DNA of 64,000 nt, from assembly GCA_903918755.1 (NCBI GenBank), contig CAIXFN010000118.1:62001-126000 (forward strand), in the 5' to 3' direction. The position numbers and the translations under genes were made by a program. Shown here piece by piece: positions 18,309-25,655 of the stretch. The number at the start of each line of letters is the position of its first letter. Position 1 is the stretch's first letter. Below the pieces are notes generated by a model. That model was not told where the DNA came from. It saw nothing but the letters and a program-made list of their open reading frames with translations, and made no database searches. This DNA comes from an uncultured Pedosphaera sp. Lineage in GTDB: Bacteria > Verrucomicrobiota > Verrucomicrobiia > Limisphaerales > Pedosphaeraceae.

Positions 18309-18718
18309 TTTTCCTGGGCATATCCTTCGGCCCGCATCCCGCTCGCCGCCCCGGGCAAATCCTCCGCCCCAAATTGGGCAATCACCTCAATCAGACCGAC
18401 GATATTGCGATTCATTTCCGCGAGTTCTTCGGCGGGAATCCACAGTTCCTGGTGCAGGGAACCACCCACCGTTTGCACCGGATACTTCCCGGCGAACTCC
18501 CGCCGCAGTTCGAACCGCGTCACGAAACCTGCGCCGGAGGCGGGCACATTCCACTCACGGGCGATCCGCCGCGCGTAAGCCTCGGTGAGCACCGGATAAA
18601 AAATCGGCTGCTCCGGCAACCGGGGCGGGAATTCCCGGAAACCTGCGGCAGCGATCAGCGCCAGCTCCCGCGGCCCCACCGGACGATACAATTTGAAGGT
18701 TTCCTCGTTCATGTTCAT
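18305..18718 (-). CDS. small 'ADP-ribosylation/crystallin J1'-type protein
   Basis: 137 residues, first gene of the NAD/ADP-ribose operon. It belongs to a widespread family often labelled 'ADP-ribosylation/crystallin J1', recognised by LYRPVG near the start, [15 protein letters not shown], a following Y.R.I...WN, and the end pattern [19 protein letters not shown]. No enzyme activity is established to my knowledge. Conserved Arg, Tyr and Glu could suit an ADP-ribosyltransferase-like fold, which is only a guess. ATG codons at 18718 and 18712 are both possible; the former has GGATTACG upstream. Confidence 0.72.
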   Translation of the reverse strand: MNMNEETFKLYRPVGPRELALIAAAGFREFPPRLPEQPIFYPVLTEAYARRIAREWNVPASGAGFVTRFELRREFAGKYPVQTVGGSLHQELWIPAEELAEMNRNIVGLIEVIAQFGAEDLPGAASGMRAEGYAQEK

Positions 18719-18731
18719 GTTTCGTAATCCA

Positions 18732-18760
18732 TATTTAGTGTATCCTGAACACTATGTCAA
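18732..18760 (-). promoter_or_regulatory. promoter with palindromic operator of the NAD/ADP-ribose operon
   Basis: On the minus strand TTGACA (18760-18755) is followed after 17 bp by TAAATA (18737-18732), a good sigma-70-type promoter pointing at the operon. The spacer is filled by a perfect inverted repeat, TAGTGT-7 bp-ACACTA at 18736-18754. A repressor bound here would block RNA polymerase. NrtR, encoded second in the operon, is the obvious candidate. The leader to the ATG at 18718 or 18712 would be only about 7-13 bases. Confidence 0.6.
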
Positions 18761-18896
18761 ATCGGATTATTGATTTTGATTCGAGGACACCGGGGCCAAC
18801 CAGTCGGGCCCCTGCCCTGAACATGCTCCGGACGACCGATCCTGGACTGGCATGACGGTTCGTTTCACCGGCCGAATTGATTGCCGACAGGGTTGG

Positions 18897-19160
18897 GAAA
18901 CTGGATTAACCGTCCGGAAGTTGAATTCGTCCGACGGCAAATGACAGTCCACGCCTCACGGGACCGCATAAATGCGGAACTCCGAACCTGGGAAGCCGTG
19001 GGCGGTTCGTGGAGAAACTGGATTAATTGTCCGCAACCTGGACTCAATCAGCGGTAAAGGACGCATCGAGCCTCACCCGACCGCATAAACGCGGAACTCC
19101 ATACCTCGCAGGGGCGATCTGGCGTTTCGTGGCGAAACTGGATTAAGTGTCCGCAAGGGC
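18897..19160. repeat. left part of a degenerate 117-120 bp repeat array
   Basis: Copies of a repeat marked by GAAACTGGATTAA start at 18897, 19014 and 19134 (spacing 117 and 120). Each unit carries the short palindrome CCGCAT-AA-ATGCGG or a variant (18964-18977, 19081-19094), then GGAACTCC. No reading frame is conserved between copies. The array resumes at 20097 on the far side of a toxin-antitoxin pair. The rest of 18761-19407, including a related degenerate segment at 18781-18896, has no gene that I can support. Confidence 0.8.
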
Positions 19161-19231
19161 GACCCCGCTTCGCCTGCGGCTACGCAGGGCAGGCGGTCAG
19201 GTGGTTGGCTGGAGGTCCATCTGGGTTGTCG

Positions 19232-19256
19232 AATCCTGACTCGTTTAGTCAGGATT
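19232..19256. repeat. perfect 10-bp stem hairpin
   Basis: AATCCTGACT (19232-19241) and AGTCAGGATT (19247-19256) form a perfect 10-bp stem with a 5-base loop CGTTT. No T-run follows on either strand, so it is not a typical terminator. It is followed by GGTTCGAATCC, which looks like a tRNA T-loop but has no matching tRNA body. Confidence 0.6.
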
Positions 19257-19407
19257 AGGTTCGAATCCGTGACCGAATTTTCGGCCGGTTATTGATTCAA
19301 GGCGACGCGGGTGGCGGGGTGCCGTGTGCGCTGCGGGTTGTCTATCCCTCCCCGACTTCCCCCGCAAATCGCTAGCAAAGACGTAATTTTTCAGGCAGGG
19401 TAAGGTC

Positions 19408-19644
19408 ATGAGTAAGGTTTTGGAAATTGAGGCAGCCTTGCGCCAATTGCCCGCCCAAGAGCAATGGGAGGTTGCCCGCTGGCTGCTGGATGCGTTGGAA
19501 GCAGGGAACGCCGGTGCGACCCAACCGTCGAATGGTGGCAGTGTTTCCGCGTTGCCGGATTATTCCACCCGACGCCGCCGCATCTTTGGGGACAAGGTTC
19601 TCCCCAACCTGGTGCTGATGTCCCGCTCGGAAGAACGGTGTTGA
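19408..19644 (+). CDS. antitoxin of a PIN-domain toxin-antitoxin pair
   Basis: 78 residues. The N-terminal half (MSKVLEIEAALRQLPAQEQW) resembles small helical antitoxins found before PIN toxins. The start is preceded by GGGTAAGG, a reasonable ribosome-binding site. Its stop overlaps the start of the PIN toxin gene, the usual arrangement. The partner toxin is interrupted by a stop codon, so the pair is probably no longer functional. It splits the 117-120 bp repeat array, suggesting insertion into it. Confidence 0.65.
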   Translation: MSKVLEIEAALRQLPAQEQWEVARWLLDALEAGNAGATQPSNGGSVSALPDYSTRRRRIFGDKVLPNLVLMSRSEERC

Positions 19645-20078
19645 AGACCTACGCCGACACGAGTTTGCTGTTCTCGCTTTATGCGACGGACGCCAATTCG
19701 CCGAAAGCCGACGCTTGGCGCACGGCCAACCCTGACCCTTTGCCCTTCACCGCGTTTCATCGCCTTGAATTGCGGAACGCCCTGAATCTCGCCGTTTTTC
19801 AAAAGCGGCTGACTCCGATGGAAGTTTAATCCGCCTGGCAGGAAGTGGAGAATGATATCGCCGCCGGGTTATTGGTGGTCACTGGCGGTCTGTGGCACCG
19901 GGTTTTCGGGGAGGCGGAATCCATCGCCGCGAATTACACGGCAGCCGTCGGTTGCCGGACGCTGGATGTCCTGCACGTTGCCGCTGCCAAACTGATCGGC
20001 GTGACCGAGATTTGCACTTTCGACACGCGCCAAGGCGAGTTGGCGAAGAATATCGGAATGACTGTCATTATCCCGTAG
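19638..20078 (+). pseudogene. PIN-domain (VapC-like) toxin with an in-frame TAA
   Basis: Reads from GTG at 19638 (VLKTYADTS) and is interrupted by TAA at 19827-19829, after which the same frame continues to 20078. The joined product would be about 145 residues and keeps all four acidic PIN positions: ADTS (D), LELRN (E), TLDVLHV (D) and CTFDTR (D). PIN toxins are Mg-dependent RNases. The single nonsense codon between EV and SAWQEVE suggests a recent inactivating point change, for example from CAA. Confidence 0.75.
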
Positions 20079-20089
20079 GGGCATGCCCT

Positions 20090-20880
20090 CCAAGGCGAAG
20101 CTGGATTAAGCTTGTGGAACCTGGACCCGATCCGAGGCAACCGGCTGGAACATGTCTCATCGGACCGCATAAACGCGGGCCTGCCCTCCGAAGCTGGCAA
20201 GGGAAAGCGGGAACTCCGTGCCTGGAACGGGCGTGGGGCGAGTTCGTGGTGAAACTGGATTAAGTGTCCGCAACCTGGACTCGTCCGATGGCAAATGACA
20301 ATCCATGCCTCACCGGACCGCATAAATGCGGAACTCCATACCTCGGAGGGGCGACCTGGCGTTTCGTAGCGAAACTGGATTAAGTGTCCGGAACCTGGAA
20401 TCGTCCGACGGCAAAGGACGGCTCACGCCTCACCGGACCGCATAAATGCGGAACTCCGTACATGGGAAGCCGTGGACGATTTGTCGCGAAACTGGATTAA
20501 GTGTCCGGAACCTGGACTCGGCCGGCGGCAAAGGACGCCCACGCCTCACCCGACCGCATAAATGCGGAACTCCATACCTCGGAGGGGTGATCTGGCGTTT
20601 CGTGGCGAAACTGGATTAAGTGTCCGCAAGGGTGACAGGTGTGTCTTCTCCGAAAACAAGGGGAAGTTGCTCACGCGGAGACGCGGAGGGCGCGGAGGGG
20701 GCCGAGGTTACCGGAAATTCGACATGCCATTCCTCACCGTGCGCGGACTGGTGGCGCGCGAAACTGGATTAAGTTTGTGGAACCTGGACTCGGCCGGCGG
20801 CAAAGGACGGCTCACGCCTCACGGGACCGCATAAATGCGGACTGCCCTCCGAAGCTGGCAAGCGAAGGGGAGAACTCAAT
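20090..20880. repeat. right part of the degenerate 117-120 bp repeat array
   Basis: Six further copies of the (G)AAACTGGATTAA-marked unit begin near 20097, 20251, 20371, 20488, 20607 and 20760. The CCGCATAAATGCGG palindrome or the AAACGCGG variant lies at 20165, 20318, 20438, 20554 and 20827. A shared segment ACCTCGGAGGGGCGA..TGGCGTTTCGT precedes most copies. The region between 20880 and 21347 holds degenerate repeat sequence and no gene that I can support. Confidence 0.8.
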
Positions 20881-21347
20881 GCCTCGGACGGATGGCGGGG
20901 TGCCGCGTGCGCTGCGGGGTTGGGGCATGCCGCACGCGGCCGGGGTCGCCATACCATTCCGGGTCGGTCGCCGACTGAATGGCGAAATCAGGATGTCAAA
21001 GAGCACGTCCGCCCGGGGATTGCGATGATGCTCCCGGCGGGCGGACGAAATCCGCGGGTGGCCACTGCCCCAACTGCATTCGTTGTGGCAGCGGACAGTT
21101 CGGTCCCCGATTTGGTTTTAGCATGGGGTTCCGGGTTTCGTATTCCTATGGGAGGAATTTAGCACGGAATTTGGCAACAATTCGGAAGCGAACCGGGAGG
21201 TGATTTTGGTCTCGGATTCCCCGAATTATTGTCAAAAAGGGGGCAATGCGAAGGTGGCCCCCCCCTCGCGGTGGTTGCCGGGAGTTCACTTCGTGTGGTA
21301 TGGTATTCTCAGGGCGCTGGAATTCGGCCCGGAGAGCGGAAAAGTCA

Positions 21348-21608
21348 ATGCAAGTCATCATTCAATTGCCCGACGAGATTGCCAAGCATCTGGGCGATGC
21401 CGGCCACATGCCGCGCCGCATGCTAGAGGCGTTTGCCGCGGAAGCCTATCGGACACAAAAGCTTTCGCGCCATCAATTGCGCCAACTGCTGGCGCTGGAT
21501 TACTGGCAGACCGACGCATTCATCAGTCAGCACGAGGCCAACCGCCCTTACACGATGGCGGATCTCCAAATTGACCGCGATTCGCTGGCAACCCTGCCGC
21601 AAAAATGA
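21348..21608 (+). CDS. UPF0175-like antitoxin
   Basis: 86 residues starting MQVIIQLPDEIAKHLG, with the family pattern of UPF0175/antitoxin proteins: a central ML.AFAAEAYRTQKLS.HQLRQLL helix-turn-helix-like segment and a C-terminal tail. Such genes precede DUF3368 PIN-like toxins. Its stop overlaps the start of the toxin remnant (ATGA at 21605-21608). A longer reading from 21246 has no family support. It lies just beyond the repeat array. Confidence 0.72.
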   Translation: MQVIIQLPDEIAKHLGDAGHMPRRMLEAFAAEAYRTQKLSRHQLRQLLALDYWQTDAFISQHEANRPYTMADLQIDRDSLATLPQK

Positions 21609-21876
21609 TCCTTGTTGTCGCAGACACCGGGCCGTTGCGCTATTTGATCGCATTTAGAATCAAGGTCGCAAGGAGGCGCTGCGGCGGGGATTGCCGGTTG
21701 CGGGGACGATCGGCGTATTGGAAAAGGCGGCTGGGCGCAATTTGATTAATTTGGAAGAGGCATTGTCCAAACTTGGGCTCACCAACTTTCACATTTCACA
21801 GGATTTGCTGCGACAAGTTCTCGAGCGCGATGCCTCAAATCGCCAACGTGGACGAAATGAAGGTGAAAAGGGGTGA
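21605..21876 (+). pseudogene. remnant of a DUF3368 PIN-like toxin
   Basis: Begins as expected for the family (MILVVADTGPLRYLIAF) but after about 17 residues jumps to a sequence that belongs near the C-terminus. In another frame, bases from about 21685 encode LPVAGTIGVLEKAAGRNL and then LTNFHISQDLLRQVLERD, also typical of DUF3368. The central half is missing, and the two ends are out of frame, so an internal deletion destroyed the gene. The antitoxin upstream is intact. Confidence 0.7.
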
Positions 21877-22382
21877 TAGTTCTTGCGCGAATTGATCGCA
21901 CGGTGTCCGCATTTGCTGCCAGCGCGACGATTCAAAAACCTTTGGGGTATTAATTTTTCCGAGGCAAGTTCGGGGCAGGAGTGGGATCGGACGTATTCAG
22001 CCAGGCGTTGCGGCATCTGGGTATCACACTCCCAAAAGCGGTGGTCCAAGGGTTCGAACAACTCGCGATGGTTTTCCATAAATTCGACGCGCTCATCCCG
22101 GCCGGCCAGGGACAACGGTTCCGGGAAGAGTGACCGACTTAGCCGGAGCACCTCGGCACATTCGGGACAGCCAATTTGGTCGTAGGCAGCAGCGACGGCT
22201 TCCGGATCGAGGTCCTGCTCATAGAAATATTGCAGGCCGCCGTTGCCAATGATCCCCGAGGCATGCCAGATGGCCACAACGATCCCTTCGACCGCGGTTA
22301 ACGAGTGCGGGCCGGAAAGAGCCTCCTTGTCCACCAACCGGCAGAAGAGGCCGTTGACGAGATGAAAATCAGCGTCGCTCAT
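21789..22382 (-). CDS. DUF4375-domain protein with aberrant C-terminal tail
   Basis: 197 residues. Residues 1 to about 137 match the DUF4375 family: VNGLFCRLVDKEAL, WHASGIIGNGGLQYFYE, a Y..IG..E.AE.LR.S...FP pattern and a concluding FEPLDHRFWE...RLAEYVRSH. The remaining 60 residues read through the antisense of the toxin remnant and are Arg/Ser-rich, so they are probably not native. The gene may have lost its original end at a rearrangement near 21950. Function of the domain is unknown. Confidence 0.65.
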   Translation of the reverse strand: MSDADFHLVNGLFCRLVDKEALSGPHSLTAVEGIVVAIWHASGIIGNGGLQYFYEQDLDPEAVAAAYDQIGCPECAEVLRLSRSLFPEPLSLAGRDERVEFMENHRELFEPLDHRFWECDTQMPQRLAEYVRSHSCPELASEKLIPQRFLNRRAGSKCGHRAINSRKNYHPFSPSFRPRWRFEASRSRTCRSKSCEM

Positions 22383-22515
22383 GATCCGCTAACTTGCCGT
22401 CTCGTCGGCACGCATTTTGTTTGAACCGCCCGGTCGGTGAGGAGCAGCCGGGTGACGCCCCAACCATTGGCGACGGACAATTCGCCGGGCTTGCCCCTGG
22501 CAGAACACCGCCGAT

Positions 22516-23013
22516 TCATTTCGGCAATTCGGCAATGCATTCATCCGTTTTGTTGATCAAAAGATAATCGGACATTTCCTTGAATTGCACGTGTTTGGTC
22601 AATTTCTGACACTGGATGAACTTGCGGTTCAATACTTTCAGTTCCAGAACGGTTGCCGTGGTTGCGGCACATCTCAACTGAAAGTGTTGGAAGAACATCT
22701 GCTCGGGAGCCCACTCCGAAAAGATTGTGTCGTCGGCGACCAAAACATGCGGATCGTACAGCCACTGACCAAAGAGCCGGAGAACGAATTCTCCCACATC
22801 CAGCAAATAAAGCGGCAGCTCCTCGTTAAACTCGGACAAGGTGTAACCCCGGATGACCTGGCACTCAAAAATCGTCGCCTGATTCGATTGGGACGCCGCA
22901 ATTGGCCGCAGTTCGGAACCTCCCCAGAACCGAGGAGGGCGGATTCGCCGCTCCATCTCGGCCAACCGATTCAGTTCATCCGCCGTGAATGGCTCCTGCC
23001 ACATTTTAAGCAT
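22516..23013 (-). CDS. hypothetical protein
   Basis: 165 residues, no recognised family. The sequence is a plausible soluble globular protein with FTADELNRLAEMERRI near the start, an aromatic-rich middle (LYLLDVGEFVLRLFGQWLYDP) and a central VLELKVLNRKF. There are no membrane segments or signal peptide. It lies between other unknown minus-strand genes in the accessory region. Lower GC than the flanking core genes is apparent by eye, hinting at acquired DNA. Confidence 0.5.
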   Translation of the reverse strand: MLKMWQEPFTADELNRLAEMERRIRPPRFWGGSELRPIAASQSNQATIFECQVIRGYTLSEFNEELPLYLLDVGEFVLRLFGQWLYDPHVLVADDTIFSEWAPEQMFFQHFQLRCAATTATVLELKVLNRKFIQCQKLTKHVQFKEMSDYLLINKTDECIAELPK

Positions 23014-23194
23014 GCGATTGATTCCAATGCTGTCTGCGCCCCAAATGTCGGTCAGTCACCCTGGTAGAGGTGCGGTGCTTGCGGTTCTTAAACGCATCTC
23101 ATTCGTTTTCAGCAACAATTGCCTTTAGGAAGTCAAGTCCGGTCACTTCATTTGCTTGTATTGTGAATTATTGAATGCCGGGGAATCGCCGGCG

Positions 23195-23734
23195 TCAGGG
23201 ATGCAGGGGCACAAATGCAATTTTTGTGGGACTGTCCGCCAGCCGGATGGTGCCAGCCTGGACGAGTCGATTGGCATCATTTCCCACCAGATACATCCGG
23301 TTAATCAAGCCAGTGGGTCCAACGACTCCGATCTTTCCCAAACCTTTCAAACATTTCCACACGCGCGTCACAAATTGATGCATCCGCAGATCCCCATCCC
23401 GATATCCCGTCGAGACGGTGCCGGAATACAACACACCCTCTTTCAACCGGCAACGCAGTACCTGCACGACGCAACCGGAGGCCGGGCCCTGATAATCTCC
23501 GGTCGGTCGCTGGCGGCTGGGCAAATCCTGAAATTGTCCGGCGTATAAATACGCCAAATGCGAATGGCAGTTGGATATGCTCTCACTGTCCACAGGAAGG
23601 GGGGTCTCCCAGACGCTATCGTTGATGAATTTCACATCAGCAATTGAGTGCTTCAAACAATCGGTGAATTGTCGCTCATCCTCCAGCGACAAAAACACCT
23701 GGCTTTGCTTGGTGATGGATTTCCCTTTGGTCAT
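23195..23734 (-). CDS. hypothetical protein
   Basis: 179 residues from the ATG at 23734 (MTKGKSITKQ). Earlier in-frame starts at 23761 and 23872 exist, but the last would overlap the upstream gene. It contains SQVFLSLEDERQFTDCLKHSI and a mid-part with Cys-rich CVVQVLRCRLKEGVLYSG. No signal peptide, membrane helix or known motif. I do not recognise a family. It sits in a run of unknown minus-strand genes. Confidence 0.5.
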   Translation of the reverse strand: MTKGKSITKQSQVFLSLEDERQFTDCLKHSIADVKFINDSVWETPLPVDSESISNCHSHLAYLYAGQFQDLPSRQRPTGDYQGPASGCVVQVLRCRLKEGVLYSGTVSTGYRDGDLRMHQFVTRVWKCLKGLGKIGVVGPTGLINRMYLVGNDANRLVQAGTIRLADSPTKIAFVPLHP

Positions 23735-23804
23735 GGCGGAGTTCCGATCATCTATTACCATGGGAACTAGAATACCTTTTCCTGTCAAAATCTTCAATCG
23801 TGCT

Positions 23805-24236
23805 TCAAGGGGCGCCGGATGTTGGCGCGGTGGGAGGCACGCGAATCTTTTGCTCAAAGGAAAATATTCCATCCGTCAATTTTTCAAAGACGATGCCGCT
23901 GCCATCCTCCGGCACCTCCGCCTTATCTGTCGTGACGTAAAGGCCGCGCTCCCTTCGGCCATGGCGTTCCAGCACGATCTGGATGCCGTTGAAATAGCGT
24001 TTTATTTCCAAGATTCCGTGCCCGGCAAATGACTTTGGCCACCGGGCGGTGGGCAACGGACCCACGGAACCGTCCCACGCGCCACTTCGGCCCAACTCGC
24101 CGGCGAAGGCGATCAGCTTGTCCGCGCCAACAGATCCCAGCAACCGCCGGCCGGCCGCATGCCTATGGTTGGCGACAAAATTCAGCACGATCAGGACCGT
24201 GACGAAACTGGCAAACATTTTGGCCACGTATTTCAT
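23805..24236 (-). CDS. hypothetical protein with N-terminal membrane segment
   Basis: 143 residues with an N-terminal signal or anchor (residues about 5-22, FASFVTVLIVLNFVA). The remainder is polar and includes FAGHGILEIKRYFNGIQIVLERHGRRERGLY. No family recognised. It lies 103 bp from the leucine-rich-repeat remnant upstream on the same strand. Likely an exported or membrane-anchored protein of the accessory region. Confidence 0.5.
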   Translation of the reverse strand: MKYVAKMFASFVTVLIVLNFVANHRHAAGRRLLGSVGADKLIAFAGELGRSGAWDGSVGPLPTARWPKSFAGHGILEIKRYFNGIQIVLERHGRRERGLYVTTDKAEVPEDGSGIVFEKLTDGIFSFEQKIRVPPTAPTSGAP

Positions 24237-24339
24237 CTTAATATGGAAAGGCGGTTTTGGCTTACGATGCCCTCCCCGTAAAAGCAGGAATTGCGGGCAT
24301 CGATTGCCCTGCCCCTTTCCACAGTGGCAGCATCCCCAT

Positions 24340-24597
24340 TCATGATCTCTGGGAAATCGAATCCATTATCTGTTCGGAAGTGTGGGAGTAATGCCTTTGA
24401 CGCCGCAGAACAAATTTCTTCAATTTGGGCAAATTCAAGAATCCCCGCATATCCCCGTCCCGAATCGACGTGTTGCCGATCACCCGTAGTGACACCAGGT
24501 TCGGGCAGGAAAGGAGCGGAGCCAGGGAATCAATCTCGCTGCAGTCTTCGATTTCCACCTCCTTTAAATGGGCCAGACTCGTTACGCCGGAAAGATC
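24340..24597 (-). pseudogene. leucine-rich-repeat protein remnant (C-terminal end)
   Basis: Reads DLSGVTSLAHLKEVEIEDC..LAPLLSCPNLVSLRVIGN and ends 60 residues later. The spacing of leucines matches leucine-rich repeats, but only about three repeats remain. The frame is entered directly from the DUF1016 gene, separated from it only by a TAG at 24598-24600. No start codon with ribosome-binding site is present at the junction. It is most likely the 3' end of a gene whose front was lost. Confidence 0.55.
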
Positions 24598-25083
24598 CTA
24601 AAGCTGGTTCCAGAGTCGAATGGCGGGGGTCTCCAACTTTGTCAAAAGCAAGCGATTATGTCCCCATGGCAATTCCGAAATGGGCGGAGGCGGAGCGGGT
24701 GCGACCGATTCTCTCACAGGCTGTGAGAGTTTTTGCGGTCGCGTCGCCCAGGCCAGGTAAAAGCTACGCATGAACCAGACGTTTTGCGGCGAGAAACCCG
24801 CCGTGCCGGAGAATTCCTTTTGCAGGTCATCCGCCAACCGTTCGACCACTTGCTTGCCGTAGCCCTTGTTCTTTTGTGCCTCAACAATAATTTTTCCGAT
24901 GTCCCAATAAAGCAGAATTAATTCGCGGTTGACGGAAACCACCGCGCGAAGCTGCGCCGCGCGGACCCGCGTCTTGAGGTCGGCAAGGAGCGCGGGGTAA
25001 CCAGCGGGAGGTGCCCCAGATAGATTGCGCTCCCGTCCGCTGACTGTTGCCAATCCTGCGGCTGTGGTCTTTCGTTTCGTCAT
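24598..25083 (-). pseudogene. truncated DUF1016 (YhcG-type nuclease), N-terminal domain only
   Basis: 161 residues that match the N-terminal DUF1016 domain: YPALLADLKTRVRAAQLRAV, ELILLYWDIGKII, GYGKQVVERLADDLQKEF and FSPQNVWFMRSFYLAW, and the start of the linker ELPWGHNRLLLTKL. Complete members continue for another 150-200 residues into a PD-(D/E)XK nuclease domain, which is absent here. The frame meets TAG and then a leucine-rich-repeat remnant, so the gene appears truncated by a rearrangement. Confidence 0.7.
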
Positions 25084-25655
25084 ACAACATTTTTGTCCGC
25101 TGTTCTGCCCGCAACAAATTACAGTCGTTTTCGGAAAGCTCCTGATATGATGTCCAATTTGGCTGGTTCTGAAAGTACCTTCGCGCGATGGACTTGCAAG
25201 GGGTTTTTGGGGGCAGAGGGCCGATTGACGTTTTGCTCAGGGCCGAGTTTGCCACAACCACCTGCGGGTTGGCGGAATTTAATGATGGGGCCGTTATTTG
25301 CGTCTGTTTTGGTGCAGCCTCAGGAATCCTGATGCTGCGCCTTAGATTTTGGCGGGGGTGGAAGTTGGATGGCACTTGAGTCCTCGGGTTCGCGTTCCGC
25401 CGCCGCTTTCAGGGCGGAGGAATTATTGATGACGCGAACCGGTGGTTTCACCACCGGCTAAGCTCCGTTGCCCCTGCCGGGGCAGAGAATGCCGGCTATC
25501 CCGCCCCTCGTCACTTGATTCAGCCTCCCCACCCTGCCCGCCATTTGCGCTGAAGGTTTCGGATTGCAATCGCTCCTTGGATGCGTCAGAAAGTCGGCAC
25601 TCAACCGAATTGAACGCCCGGCGACCTGCCCAGTCATTTTAATCAATATTATCCT
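25084..25655. repeat. intergenic region with dispersed palindromic repeat
   Basis: A 572-bp gap with no gene that I can support. It holds a strong inverted repeat CCGGTGGT-TTC-ACCACCGG at 25439-25457 followed by a second GC-rich hairpin around 25469-25485 (GCCCCTGCCGGGGC), preceded by GCTTTCAGGGCGGAGGAATT. The same style of hairpin block recurs at 26936-27035. Such blocks are typical of dispersed repeats and not of genes. Confidence 0.5.

Noticed and set aside
19255-19275. Possible tRNA gene (GGTTCGAATCC)
   Set aside because: The T-stem does not pair and no anticodon or acceptor arm can be drawn around it.
19827-19829. TAA in the PIN toxin as programmed recoding
   Set aside because: No recoding signal or stem-loop pattern is evident and PIN genes are not known to use it; a nonsense mutation is simpler.
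18897-20880. Possible CRISPR array
   Set aside because: Repeats are 117-120 bp, degenerate and without short unique spacers; no cas genes are nearby.
24881-25375. Long reading frame over the DUF1016 start and the gap beside it
   Set aside because: It overlaps the start of the DUF1016 gene in another frame, is rich in Pro, Arg and Ser, and matches no family.
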